DNA of 64,000 nt from Pyrrhosoma nymphula (taxonomy: Eukaryota; Arthropoda; Insecta; Odonata; Coenagrionidae): contig OY754333.1 of the NCBI GenBank assembly GCA_963573305.1, forward strand, positions 16,799,013-16,863,012, read 5' to 3'. Position numbers and translations under genes: made by a program. The first letter of the stretch is position 1; each line of letters begins with the position of its first letter. Below are positions 12,415-23,430 of the stretch, in pieces. The notes under the pieces are model-generated. The model searched no databases. It saw only the letters and a program-made list of their open reading frames with translations, and was not told the DNA's origin.

Positions 12415-12916
12415 CCTTCTTTGACAGCCTACATTTTTCGGATCCTTAGAGTAGTACTGGGGATATTATTGCTTTATAAAGTCTAATTTTTGTTTTGTGT
12501 GACAGGGATTTATAATATAGAATTTGGTTGCATGCATGTAGATATGTTAGCGAGGTTTAACCTGTTTTGTATTTCTGGCTCTTTCATATTTATTTTAATT
12601 TGTTAAAATTACTCCTAAATATTTAAAATGATCTACTTTTTCAAACTCATACCCAGTTATTTTTCAGAGGACCTGTATGCCCATTTGGCGTCTTGAGAAA
12701 TGCATGTATTTAGTTTTTGTATCATTCATCTTCAGTCCTATTCTTTCCGTTTCCTTCATAAATACATTTGTCAGCATTGTTAAATCTTCTTAACTTTCTG
12801 CGAATATCACTACGTCGCTTGCAAAGGCTAAAACTTTTATTTTTGTTCCAATTTTGATACCAAAGTCCATCTATGCTACTTTTTCCAGTACTTCCACAAT
12901 TGCAATATTAAATAGT

Positions 12917-13038
12917 ATTCGTTTTCACGTGGGAACAGCAGTTAAACTTAAAAGTACCGTTTTCTGATTCTTGATTTCCAAAATCGTTGGTCATTCTTGG
13001 CGTATTGCACATGCACTGACCATCCAACCATTCAGTCT
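12917..13038 (-). repeat. Transplanted copy of Helitron segment 11681-11804
   Basis: About 120 bp starting at attcgttttcacgtgggaac are nearly identical to 11681-11804; I see one substitution, tcttgattt versus tctcgattt. The copy lies within the reverse-transcriptase coding, directly after a 'GVRQGD' motif and directly before 'LFNIAI', where intact elements have only a few residues. The two copies are in the same orientation, about 1.2 kb apart. Confidence 0.85.
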
Positions 13039-13584
13039 TCCTGCCTTACTCCGTGTATATTTTAAACGGCTTGGAAATATTTCTATTGATCTGCACTAAG
13101 CCCCTTGATTCTGTGCTGCTCAAATTTTCTATATTTATCAATTTTCTTGGGATCTCCATCTTATCCATTTTTCTCCACAGTCTATCTCTATTTACACTGT
13201 CATACGCCTTTTGGAAATCGATAAAAATTGCGTATAACTCTTATTATACTCCCAGTATTTGGATGTACTTTCTTCTATAGAGAATATTTGATTTGTGGTC
13301 GACCTGCCCTTCATAAACTCTGCCTGATGCTCTTTAATATTTTCATTCCCATTTCTGTCTATGCGATTACTGATTATTTTTTAGAGGACTTTATAGGGAA
13401 TGCTTAGAAATGCAAACCCTCTGAAATGATTGCAATCTTCTTTCTCCCCTTTCTTGTGTTTGGGTACTACTGTTTCTTTCTGCCAATCAACTGGCATCGC
13501 TTTCTTTTCCCATATTTTCAATATAATTCCCCATAGTCTATCAATTATAATGTCACCACCATTTTTCAGTCATTCTGCTGTGAT

Positions 13585-13809
13585 TTAATCTTTTCCTGAA
13601 GCTTTGTTGTCTTTTGGGAATATAACAGTATCTTTCACTTCTCTGTTTGGAGGTTCCACAATTGGTTCAGCATGACAATAATTGGCCTGGTCGCCTTGGT
13701 TTAGTGGGGTACCTACTTCTTCAACGTTTAGCATTTCAGAGCAATACTCACGCCATCTTTCCATTACCTTTTGGCTTTCTATTAATAACCGTCCTTCTTT
13801 GTTATTCAC
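13585..13809 (-). pseudogene. Retrotransposon RT N-terminal segment
   Basis: The 74-codon frame contains 'RLLIESQKVMERWREYCSEM' and ends 'DNKASGKD', the start of the reverse-transcriptase fingers domain in non-LTR elements (WxEYFExLLN ... NKAPGxDGI). Downstream coding continues only after frameshifts. It is part of the insertion at 12010-13870. Confidence 0.7.
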
Positions 13810-13879
13810 CCCATAAGGGTTTGGAATGTATCCTTTCTTAAAAACCTTATTTTCTTTTCTTAAAAACCATGAATTACCA

Positions 13880-14396
13880 ATCTCAAATCTTGACTGCTTC
13901 TCACAAACTCTCCAGCAGCCAAAAACCGTTTCACATATGTATTCACGGCATTGAGTGTGTATTGGATCGTTCTGATGATTTCGGCGTCTAATCTATTCAT
14001 CCATAAGGCTTAATCTTGTTGTCACTTGGTTCCTCGTTTCCAGATCATACACAAAGATTTGAGTGAACTTCGGTGATTGGTCACCATTGGGTAGCATACC
14101 ACTAACTTCGAGGCAAACGCCGCTTTGAACACTAAATAAGTTGACACCATCTCGAGTGTTGGCGTATTTCTCATCCAAATCAACAGTTTCGTGTACAGAC
14201 ACTCCCATAGACGGAAAAGGAGAAATACAGTTATGAACTCTGACGCTCTTCATTAAACGCGCGTTGCACCACAGTTGCATGAGCCCATGAGGTGGTTTAT
14301 TCGGTGACGTAAGGACAACCCACCCATCCAAGTAACACATGCCACGCACCCCTGAGGTGGCTTGCAGGGTATTTTGTAGATGTAGATGCCTGATGC
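13880..14396 (-). pseudogene. Helitron N domain
   Basis: The minus strand encodes 'SFSSMGV'-like residues as 'SPFPSMGVSVHETVD', then 'GVCLEVSGMLPNGDQSPKFT', 'QIFVYDLETRNQVTTRL', and in the next frame 'TLNAVNTYVKRFLAAGEF' and 'DLRLVIHGF'. These match the Helitron-like N domain (SMG..F..GxxYHxxGxLxPxxGxxPKFAQIYIYD ... NPYVxxFxxAxE ... LRLVI). A SINE-like sequence interrupts it at about 14300-14396, just after the zinc-finger motif. The other end is interrupted by the retrotransposon. Confidence 0.8.
14300..14396 (-). repeat. SINE-like fragment (gtagatgtagat family)
   Basis: The plus strand here reads cacccctgaggtggcttgc followed by gtattttgtagatgtagatg. The same end occurs at about 20770-20820 and about 25260-25312, and in opposite orientation at about 20575-20640 (catctacatctacatac ... 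gtgtggcggagggtg). It breaks the Helitron coding between 'HALKWPSEAS' and the N domain. The family is a short dispersed repeat, probably a SINE, of uncertain origin. Confidence 0.6.
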
Positions 14397-15350
14397 TTCA
14401 CTGGGCCACTTTAGTGCATGGCAGTGCGGACATATATTCGTCATCCCCCCGACAAAATGCACATTGACATGGTACAACGCTCAGCTACACCCTGAAGTGA
14501 ACGTTGATTGCGCTGACGATCTTCTTCGCGGCGACGCTTTTCATTGTGCTGCTCCTCTATCATGTTGCTAAGACCAGCGACTTGGTCCTCCGTGTTCCTC
14601 TGCTGCTCCAGCCGCTGCTGCTCCTCCGACATTACTGAACGTCGCGCCGAGTGCATTGCGGTACTTCTCTAAGGCTGGAGTCGCTGCTGATACTGCCATC
14701 GTCACCAGACGGGCCCGAATGGCATTCGCTGTTCTCTTGCCGGTCGACACGCCGTTTAAGGTCCGTAACTGTAGCTCGACGCCCTGCGTAACTTTCGCTG
14801 TTTCGTTGCTGCTCCAAGCGCCATTGATCGTCCGTCATTTTCGCTCGTTGAGCCGCTTGAATTTCGGCATTCCTTCGCTGCAGTGAACGTTGTTGGTCTT
14901 CTGTCATAGTCTCTCGTGGCAGTACGCGCCATTCAGCAGTCCCTCGCCACTTCAAGCTCTGCTGCTCTTCCGTCATGGATTCCCGTCGACCGGTTTGACT
15001 TTCGGCGTTTCCGTGCTGCTCTCCACGAAGTTCTTCTTCGATCATATTTTCTCGTTGAGCCACCTGACCTTGTCTCCCTCAAGTTCTTTACCCCACCGAA
15101 AAACATCCTCTGGGTCTTCTTGCTTTCCTCCGCCTTCTGCACGTTCCGTCTTAATCTCGCTAATCCAGCACGACGCGACGTCGGGTCTCCCGCCGTTTTC
15201 GATCCTCCTTGCTCTCATATTCAGCCGGAGTAGCGTATTCTGCTCGAGCTCTTGCTTTCGTGTCACCATCATCTGAACAAAAGAAAAAATATGTATTGCA
15301 CGTGGTGTTAAATGCCGCAGTACTACTTGCAGTTCATAAAAACTACACAC
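14397..15350 (-). pseudogene. Helitron N-terminus: charged tandem repeats and zinc finger
   Basis: Reading downward from 15350, a highly charged segment is followed by about eight imperfect repeats of roughly 23 residues. Each carries a core such as 'RESMTEEQQ' or 'RAKMTDDQWRLEQQRN' and ends near 'AESQA'. After a frameshift comes 'NICPHCHALKWPSEAS', the Helitron zinc-binding motif (xxCPHCxALKWxGE). The repeats should form long helices or coiled coil. The position, in front of the zinc finger, is where Helitron proteins often carry such arginine/glutamate-rich repeats. Plus-strand open frames over this stretch are shadows. Confidence 0.7.
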
Positions 15351-16388
15351 AACCTTGGAAAGATCTGGTATTCGGGTTCTCTACCGCGAATTTCCATTTT
15401 TTGGAGCAAAAGTTGCTACGGCAGCTACCATTTCATGCAGGCCTCTACCTTAGAATTCACCATTACACACTCAGATAGTTTTTTTAAAGATGATCTGGCC
15501 ATTGCAAGGTGTTGACAAAGAATGTCATTCAATAAACCACGCCTCAATGAAATCCAAGCCCTAATGTGACAATTGACATTTTTCTGGATGAGACCGTCCC
15601 TGTCTGAGTGGGATTGATATTAGGGTGTACCTAAGAGGATGAATACCTGAGGAGACCCAGGGAAAGTCCTAGGGGATACCTCTGAGGATGCCAGCCAGGA
15701 TTTTAGTTTTTTTGCCTGAAACTGATGTTTTAAAATATTGCAAACTTAATGTATTTTTGTTGCAACGCAATAAATTTTTTTTCGGTTTCACTTCCGAAGG
15801 TTTAGCAGAAAATAATGCTGCGTGGTTACATAATCTTAAATTTTACCTCTACAACTATTAATAGTTTATAGGCTATTATAAGCATTTACTAAGCATGATA
15901 GGGTCATAGTAAAGCAGTGTCTACCCATGCATACGCTTGTGTACTCTGCAATGCCCGGAGTCATGGGATCAGGGAGGTAAAAACACTCCGGGACGCAACC
16001 TACAGTCCAGCCGGCGAGAGTTGTCCGATGACAGCGAGAAAGAGAGTTGGGAGGGGCGGAAAACCCTAGTTTGCAGCCAATCGCTGTCCCCCAAACGCAC
16101 CCCACATCCTCGCCTGGTCATACAACGTTGTCACATGCATGTGAATAACCAAAAAAACCCTTTTCATTCATTATCTCTCAGAGTTCTCTTTTGCGCCTTC
16201 GTTCAGATGTAGTTGTGTTTTGAAACTTTCTGGTGTCTTTTCTTACGTTTTCAGTAAAACTTCAGGGTTCTTTCAACGGGAGTATTTTACTGAAGAGCTT
16301 ATACAAGGCTTCTTAGAGTGATGTGTGCTGTTCTGGTGGTGTTTCTTCGTCAATCGAAGTATTTTTCTCTGTTCGCTTCGTTTGTTAG
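15351..16388. other. No recognisable gene
   Basis: Short frames only. A GC-richer stretch at about 15940-16100 (around cgccggcgagagttgtccg) contrasts with the AT-rich surroundings and may be part of an unidentified repeat. I see no motif that supports a gene. Confidence 0.4.
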
Positions 16389-16530
16389 GATGAGTGGGAA
16401 GAAACGTGGTCACAGCGTGACATTGCATTCACAAAATCGTGAACTGATCGTATCTACGAATACTTCGAGAAGGAAAAGCTCCACGGCAGTTAAAAAAGGA
16501 AATAGAATTGCTAGAAGTAAAATTGCTTGA
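16389..16530 (+). pseudogene. N-terminal fragment of a widespread insect repeat protein
   Basis: The frame starts 'MSGKKRGHSVTLHSQNRELI' and, after a one-base frameshift, continues as 'YEYFEKEKLHGS'. I recognise this beginning from numerous uncharacterised, repetitive insect proteins that in longer forms carry a helix-turn-helix and a DDE-type endonuclease. That link is from memory and was not checked. Only the first 30-40 residues remain here, so it is a non-functional fragment. Confidence 0.4.
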
Positions 16531-16694
16531 AATAATTAATATCAAATCTGAAACAGTAATTGGTAAACCAGAGTCATTTATATAATTTTCTTAACGTTTT
16601 TCTTCCTCCTCTGGCATTTAAATTAGCAGGATATTTGTATATTTGCTTCAATAACCGGTTGGACAACAATTCGCAATTTTTCCAAATTCACCAT

Positions 16695-16726
16695 TTTTTC
16701 AGAGAGGATATATCCTCTCTGAAAAA
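16695..16726. repeat. 32-bp perfect palindrome
   Basis: The core cagagaggata is followed directly by tatcctctctg with no spacer, extended by five T on the left and five A on the right. It is a perfect 32-bp inverted repeat. No function is apparent. It lies between the fragment at 16389 and the ORF1 relic. Confidence 0.8.
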
Positions 16727-17040
16727 TATATCCTCGAGACGCAGGAAAGAATTGTCAAAAGGTAATGATGTTCCTTCCGTACACCCTTCCCTCCCGCCGC
16801 CGTTCCCGACTCCCTTCCTCACGGAAGCCTTTTGTTTACCTCTGGCTTGGGCGTTTCCCTTTCTGACCTGGCTACCTTGCCCCCTACCCCTAACTAGACT
16901 CTTCTGCCTGTCATCGGACAACTCGCGTTTTTCGCGTTCCCGGTGTTTGCTAAAACCGAGTTCTTTAAGTGGTATTTAGTAATTTTCGTGTCCCTAGGGT
17001 CCCCCTAGGCAGTGGTGTCTTACGCGTGTTTTTTCCTGCT

Positions 17041-18560
17041 CCCGACATGCCGGTCGTGCGGAAAAATACAATCAAGATCACAATAGATTTGGAAAGATCG
17101 CCTCTGGCCGTTGAGGTTCACGAATTCATCCGGGTTAATTTCAGGCTGGAAATATAGGAAGTAGATGGGATACAATTTGGAGCCTCGAGGAAAGTAGTGT
17201 TCTTAAAAGTGATAATCGAAATGGTGCACGCCAGGTCCTTGGGAGTGGTGAGTGGTGATCTCCCACTCCCCTCAAAAGAATTTCCGCAGGGGAAAGCAAC
17301 GGTAAGGACGCCACAAAACGTTCCACGTTGGTGAAAGTGTGCTTACTAACCCTTGAAAGGGAGAGGGCCGATGTTGAGAGAGAACTCAGAAACTTAGGGA
17401 AGATAGTGGGACAACAGAGAAATACCTGTGGCTCGTGCTACTATCCAGGGAACACGGTTACTAGGTCCTACTGGATGACCCTGGAATGTGACACACCAAG
17501 CTGCATTCCCATCGCGGGCGAAAGAGCCTTAGTGTACTACAAGGACCAGAAGATTTCATGCTCACGATGTGAGTCGTAAGACCATATAACTAAAATTCCT
17601 TCAAACTCTGGGAAATACCCGCTATGCTGATGTCATGAGACAAAGAACGGCTGACCAGGGTGAGGAGGAAAGTGCTGGAAAGAGCGGCCGAGATCCCAAG
17701 CAGGGAGGAGGAAGCAACCATTGAGGTGTGCCCGACAACACAGGAGGCGCCAGGGCCGGAGAAGATTGCCGGGAAGAGCAGTACTGAAGAGACAGAAGGA
17801 AGCGTGACTTCAGAGGACGGGAACCAGGAGCAACGCAGGTGGAAAGGGACAAGGCGCAGCAAGAAAAAAAAGCTGTGCCTGACCACCCAAATGAGAGGCC
17901 AGGAAAATAAATGGTAACCCGGAGTGCAAAAGAAGAAGAAAAATCAAAACTTCGACAGGCGGGTGATGGGGCAACACCGTCCTACACAACGCAGGTGACG
18001 GGGCCGCTCAAATATATGGAGCGGAAGGTGATGATGTCGGAGGCCAGAGAAAGTGGGGCTGGTGCACCTGGGGCTGTTTACGTCGAGACGGGCGGGGGAT
18101 GGGAGAGGAGGCCCCTAATCAACAAAATGAGGCGGTATAAGAGAGAACGACGGGGGAAGGGGAGGAAGGGGGCAGCTAGGAGGAGGAGGTGACGATGGAA
18201 ACACAACCATCCCTTGACCCTGAACCCCAAAAGTAAACAAGCTCTTTTTCAGACCCGGAGATAGGCGAGACAACCTTGGGAAGGCTGTGGGAACGCAAGG
18301 ACTTACTAAGAAAAAGTAAGACCCTGTTTCAGCAGTCATCACATGGACGAGGACGACTCAGTCAAAGATGAAATGGAGGAGCAGGTGAAGAACATCAGCC
18401 CTAGACAAAAAAAGAATCTGGGCCTTGAGCTGAGGAAGAGGGGACTCAGGAGCTCCGGAAGCAGACGGAACCGTGAGGAAGTTGAATTGTATCTAAATAG
18501 CCAAGAGCGGTCTGATCATAAGATTAAAAAATACAAAAGTCTTTTGCAAACTTAAAAAAG
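17041..18560 (+). pseudogene. Non-LTR retrotransposon ORF1 (gag-like) relic
   Basis: The frames 'MPVVRKNTIKITIDLERSPL', 'LLTLERERADVERELRNLGK' and 'GERALVYYKDQKISCSRC' succeed each other with two or three interruptions. The last segment corresponds to the end of an ORF1 RNA-binding domain leading into a CCHC zinc knuckle (family: GERALIYYKGQxxTCxRCGxxGH), but the knuckle is cut by a stop. A lysine/arginine/glutamate-rich C-terminal part runs to about 18560. The order ORF1 then endonuclease/RT on the same strand supports one retrotransposon unit with 18600-22650. Confidence 0.6.
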
Positions 18561-18599
18561 GGGGAATAAAATGTAACAATTGTTTCTCTCTCCTCTCGT

Positions 18600-19250
18600 G
18601 TAAAATTTGGTTTTGTATTTGCTAAACTTCAATATCAATAAGAACTTAAGGATAATACCCATAAATCTAGCAGGGACTAACCATGGAAAGATAAATATTT
18701 AAAAAATACGTTTAAAGATATAAACGCGGGCATAATCTTTTTATAAGAATATAGAGAGGTCCCCGCATGGCAGGACCCAAAGTATAATTTGTTTACTAAC
18801 CACGGTGATTCCTCCCTCGGCACGGCGATCATGATTAAAAATTCATTGAAAGCCACGAACATAAGATAGGTACCATGAGTCGGGGTGAACGACCACCCCC
18901 ACGGTAAATAACATTAATTTGACAGATGCACACGCCCCTTCAGGGCAAGAAAAAGGAAAGAAAGGGACGAATTTTTCTCCAACACTATCCTTCCGTGCGT
19001 AATCGGTTTCGCGGGAAACTCAATACTAGGAGGAGATTTAAACGCTATGTATAGAAAACAAGACAGCGAAGCCAACGTAGAAACTATTAAATACCAAACC
19101 TGCAAATCTTTAAAATCACTCATAAACAATATAAAAGCAATAGACATTGGAAAAAATTTCGAAAAACAAAATATGCAACATACTAGAGTGGGGAGATTGA
19201 CGAGAAATAGAATCGACTATTTTTTATTATCACGCTTATTAGAATAGAAA
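18600..19250 (+). pseudogene. Non-LTR retrotransposon endonuclease domain relic
   Basis: Pieces of an apurinic-type endonuclease are legible across frames: 'PAWQDPKYNLFTNHGDSSLG' near 18750, 'DAHAPSGQ' near 18925 (family: NAYAPSG), 'SILGGDLNAMYRKQDS' near 19025 (catalytic GGDFN-type motif) and 'RLTRNRIDYFLLSRLLE' near 19190 (family: RIDYxLxS). This domain nicks the target DNA to prime reverse transcription. Stops and frameshifts make the copy inactive. Confidence 0.75.
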
Positions 19251-22200
19251 ACTATATCTTTCAAAACAATGCCAATATTCTTCCCCGACCATGACGCACT
19301 AATACTAGAAATAGACGTTGACCTAATTTCCTTTTCAAATGAAAAACAGACGACAACAATACAGATATCCGGAAAGAAAACTGGCGTTTAGACACAAGTG
19401 TCCTACAAAACCCACACATGGTACAAGGAATAGAAAAAGAAATACTCAGCCAATTAAACAACAAAGGGATGGATACAGATCCCACATACTGGTGGTAGAA
19501 TATTAAAACAAATATATAATTAGAAAAATGAAACATCTTACACGGAAACACTACAAATGCGAAAATCAAACCGTAGGGGTATATAGGAACGCGTTAAAAG
19601 AAATAATAGAAGCCAAAAACAAGCCAGAAAATTTTAAAGAAAACATTAAGGAACTAAAACTGGTATTTCTGAAACTCGAAGTAAGAAAACTAACGCAATG
19701 ACAGAGAGGAGGCGACCCAAATACATGGGACCTAGTTGCACTATCCACACTAAGGCGAACAATAGAGAATGCGAGACGGGGGAAAAAGGAAAGGCTCACG
19801 AGCGCGAACAAAACCCCACCCCAACAAAACGAACAGCTGATCGTAGAAGCAAAACAGCACTTCGCAAACCGCTACGGGCGATATGGGGAGTGGAGGGAGG
19901 ATGACCCCTAACCCCACTCCCCCAATTCAGCGAGGAAGCAAGGCAGAGATGTGATCCAAAAAGGCATTAGTGACGGACGTGGGCGGCACCCGAACTCGGA
20001 GTCCGAGATTCGGCGTCGAAGGCGACCAAACTGACCAGTCACACTATAGTTTATAACTTCTAAAAGTTAAACATAAATCGCAAAATTATGTTGGTCTTTG
20101 TGTTGCACTAGTCACGCTAATGAAAATGGGGTTTCATCGCAGTTATCCGATAGATATTAACCATTTTACGTGCTTAATTAATTTAATGTGGGTAGTTCAG
20201 TAGGTAGTAATGTAGGTAATTTAATGTAGTAAGTAAGGTAGATCAGATCATGAGAATAAAATTAGGGAACTAGACTGCAAAACGGAAAGATTTAAAATTT
20301 CATTTTTCCCACGAACGATAAGGGACCATAACAGCTGCCAATGAGACTTTTTTCTAGGTTTGTCGTTAGTTAGTGTAGCTCTTAGTAGTAGTAGTAGTAG
20401 TAGTACTCCTAATACTCTAATCCTTATCTGTTACCTAGTACATACTAACAGCACGCCTTGCATGTTTTCTGCATGGGTCTTGAGTCTCTGTCCATCTGTG
20501 TAGTTGTAGAATGCATGTATATTGACGGTCCCTCTCCATTGTGATGATATCTGTAGTGTAGTAGTGCATGCTTCATCTACATCTACATACTACCCCGCAA
20601 GCCGCCTCAATAGGCGTGTGGCGGAGGGTGTTAGGACACCAGCCGTTTAATGCTTGTGAGGCTTCGCCTTGTGACAAGCATAAGCGATTTCTGCTAATGC
20701 ATAATTAGTCGTAGTTAAACTAACTCTAGGGTATAGTGTAATGCATGTTGGTGATTACTCACCCCCTGCCACACACCCCTGAGGTAGCTTGCAGAGTATT
20801 TTTTAGATGTAGATGTAGATATAAACTGACTTGGTTTACCTAGGCACATAAAATGGTTAATATATATCGGATAACTGCGATGAAAAAACCATTTTCATCA
20901 GCGTGACTAATACAAATACCAACATAATTTTGCGATTTATGTTTAACTTTTTGAAGTTTTAAACTATAGTGTGACTGGTAAGTTGGTGCCATAAACTACC
21001 ATAGTTGGATAACATAAAACACAAACTAAAGAAAGGGAAAGCTCTGGGGAGTGACGGCCTTCCATACGAACTCTACCTGACCTTTTGGGAACACTTAATA
21101 ACTGCCCTTGCCATAGTATGAAATAACATCACTAAAATAGGTGAGGTCACGGAAAACATGAGAATAGATAATATAACCCTCCTACCGAAAACCCAAAGCG
21201 CAAAAGAATCGAAAACTTCAGGCCAATATCCTTACTAAACACCGACTAAAAAATATATGTACACGCTATAACGAAAAAAATGGAACAACTAGCCAACAAA
21301 ATAATAGATACACGGAAACCAATATGGGGGAGCAGGAAAAAACGCAATCGATTCGAATGTATTACTCAGAGATAACATTCTAAGCAAACTACCGAAAAAA
21401 GATAAAAACACTCGCGCTTTTAGCAATAGATTTAGGAAAAACTTTCTAGTAAATTAATTTCGATAGTAGAATGATTAGTTATGATCGTTAAAAAATGAGT
21501 TTTCTATTTGAAATTGGAATACCTAATACTGGAAATTGGAATATCCAATCCAATGATACACATAATAGAAACCGTATATAATAACATTAGCTCCCGTGTA
21601 TAACTCGAACGAAACATCTCGGAAACCTTCCCCATAAAAACTCCGTCAGGCTCAGGCTCACAATGCCTCTATCCATGATCCTTTTCACAATAGCAATAGA
21701 ACCAATACAATATAACACAATAGTAATAGAACAAATCATCCTAGTTATCACAAATAAAGGGATAGGAATAAAACGGTGTGGAAAAACTTATACAACTGTA
21801 GCGTACGCTTACAATATTTTTATTTTCATCAAAGACGCAAAAGCCCTTGATAAAATAAATGACACCTTTTATAAGCTTCGCACCGGTAGGCATAACAGTT
21901 AACAGAAACAAGTCCAAAACAGTACACATAAAAGGAGAAAAACTACAAGATACTCACGCCTGGGAAATAGCAGACGAAATAAAAGTACTAGGACTCTGGT
22001 GGGAAAGCGATCATGTCAAAATGGTCGGAAACAATTGGAAAATGGTCATCGATATAATAAGAAGAAACCTATATAACTTTACCGACTACAAGTAGCAAAA
22101 GTGACGCTGATCAATCAGATTTCATACCCGCTCTTATGGTACGTGGCACATGTGTGGCCCATACCAGAGAAGGAAAATGCTACAATCATTAAACTAACAA

Positions 22201-22650
22201 ATGGATCTATTTGGAACGGTTTCTTAAAAAAAAACAAATAAATAGCTATACGCGCCCCCAAAAATCGAAAAAATAGCAGAAATCGTGAACGAAGAAACCT
22301 ACAACAGAAAAGGGCTGCTGATAAAAGAACTCGAAAACGTGAAAAAGTTGAGATATTTTAAAAATACTTTGCAAGAGGCTAAAATAATAAAAAAACAAAC
22401 ACTGAATAAACGGAAAACTACATCCTACAAAAACATTTACGAGGAGGAAATTAGAGGAAACACTAACAAAGACCTCGGCACAATAAATAAAATATTTGGA
22501 AAAAACTTTGACAAAATAAAACATGATATGAAGGAAATTAGTGTTATGTTCGAAGTATTCAGTGGATGTATGATTAGAAACATAATGAGGCACGAACTTG
22601 GACTCGGGGATGATCCGACGTGCCCGGAGTGAGGGTGGATGGGTGAAATA
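19251..22650 (+). pseudogene. Non-LTR retrotransposon reverse transcriptase relic
   Basis: After the endonuclease, the RT begins and is split by the element at 20035-20978. It resumes with 'KKGKALGSDGLPYELYLTFW' near 21035 (fingers motif), 'RPISLLNTD' near 21220, 'CLYPSMILFTIAIEPIQ'-like residues near 21660 (family: CPLSPxLFxxxIEP), 'VAYAYNIFIFIKDAKALDKI' near 21800 (YADD box changed to YAYN), and the thumb/C-terminal part 'KVLGLWWESDHV' onward. The C-terminal frame runs open to about 22630. The catalytic aspartates of the YADD box are lost, so the enzyme cannot be active. Confidence 0.75.
20035..20978. mobile_element. 944-bp element with ~137-bp TIRs inside the retrotransposon
   Basis: The left arm (20035 to about 20172) begins ccagtcacactatagt. 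It is repeated in reverse complement at about 20843-20978, ending actatagtgtgactgg, with a few mismatches. The interior has no coding capacity. It contains a (tag)n run at about 20383-20405, and sequence at 20275-20815 that recurs without the arms at about 24868-25312. Retrotransposon coding continues on both sides, which marks it as an insertion. I do not see a clear target duplication. Confidence 0.7.
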
Positions 22651-22684
22651 AAACTCAGGATTCTGAGATGTGAACCTTATAGTG

Positions 22685-22794
22685 ATGACTGTCAGGAAAG
22701 AATAAAACTTTGCTAGTTCCACATTAATTTATTCACTCGCCAGTGAATAAATTAATGTGGAACTAGCAAAGTTTTATTCTTTCCTGACAGTCAT
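22685..22794. repeat. Perfect 53-bp-arm palindrome with 4-nt loop
   Basis: Positions 22685-22737 and 22742-22794 are exact reverse complements, separated only by cgcc. A 13-bp direct repeat, cttatagtgatga, lies at 22676-22688 and again at 22834-22846. The palindrome follows directly on the 3' end of the retrotransposon relic. It could be a genuine inverted duplication or a sequencing/assembly fold-over. Confidence 0.9.
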
Positions 22795-23430
22795 GAAGGA
22801 GTTCCATCAAGTTACGCCTGAAACCATTGAATTCTTATAGTGATGAATGGCAAACAATTCAAACTATTTATAAAGACTTTGACACTATTGGAGATGGCCA
22901 TATCTCCGATGAAAATTTATCATTTTAAATTATTCCCAAACAAAAAAATAGTATTTTAGCATTTAAAGTGAAATTCTTGCAACCTTCATAACAAGTAGAG
23001 TTCCGCACAAATATCGAGCTGCCATTATTGGAAAAAATTATAACTATAATAAACAATACCCGTAACCGATAAGGAAAAAATTGTTATTACATGTTTAAAA
23101 AAACTCCTTCATCGGTATAAAATCATGTGTACGAATAAGTTCGAATACTCACTACTTATATGTAAAAAGAAAAGAAAGAAAATGATTTTAAATAATTTTC
23201 CCACATGCATATATTTATGACAAATATATGACATGCATATATTTATGACAACTCTCTCTTATGATGGGTAAATCTCCTGAATAATATAAAATTAATATTT
23301 ATGTAATACTTTTATCCATGAACATCTGTTGTCGGTAAACAAAAGAAAGAGAGCAATGATTTTGTGCACTGTGTAATAATTTTGTCTAAGCATTTTTTAT
23401 GCATGTAATAACTGTGATAATTAAGAATAG

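Larger units (their letters stand above)
12010..13870 (-). mobile_element. 5'-truncated non-LTR retrotransposon inserted in the Helitron
   Basis: The minus strand carries reverse-transcriptase pieces in order: 'GRLLIESQKVMERWREYCSE' and 'KDNKASGKD' near 13800-13590, 'NHFRGFAFLSIPYKVL' near 13420, 'EHQAEFMKGRSTTNQIF' near 13310, a 'GVRQGD' remnant near 13045, 'FASDVVIFAES' near 12810 (the YADD box replaced by ASDV), and the C-terminal 'RRVRWAGCNLRKEE'. The frame is broken repeatedly. The Helitron coding on either side joins logically without this block, so it is an insertion. I cannot name the clade securely. Confidence 0.75.
8940..15350 (-). mobile_element. Helitron relic, interrupted by four insertions
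   Basis: Reading the minus strand from about 15350 downward, Helitron protein pieces appear in the expected order: a charged tandem-repeat N-terminus, a zinc-finger segment, the Helitron N domain, the HUH/Rep region and finally helicase motif I near 9165. The coding is broken by many frameshifts and stops, so this is a dead rolling-circle transposon. It is interrupted by a hAT-like element (about 9171-9409), a hAT MITE (10122-10449), a non-LTR retrotransposon (about 12010-13870) and a SINE-like fragment (about 14300-14396). I could not locate the canonical 5' TC or 3' CTRR hairpin ends, and coding beyond helicase motif I fades out by about 8940. Confidence 0.85.

Noticed and set aside
14656..15276. 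Plus-strand frames of 76-128 codons
   Set aside because: They are shadows of the minus-strand Helitron tandem-repeat coding, which has recognisable repeats and motifs.
20383..20405. (TAG)n microsatellite as a feature of interest
   Set aside because: A short simple repeat inside a TIR element; ordinary.
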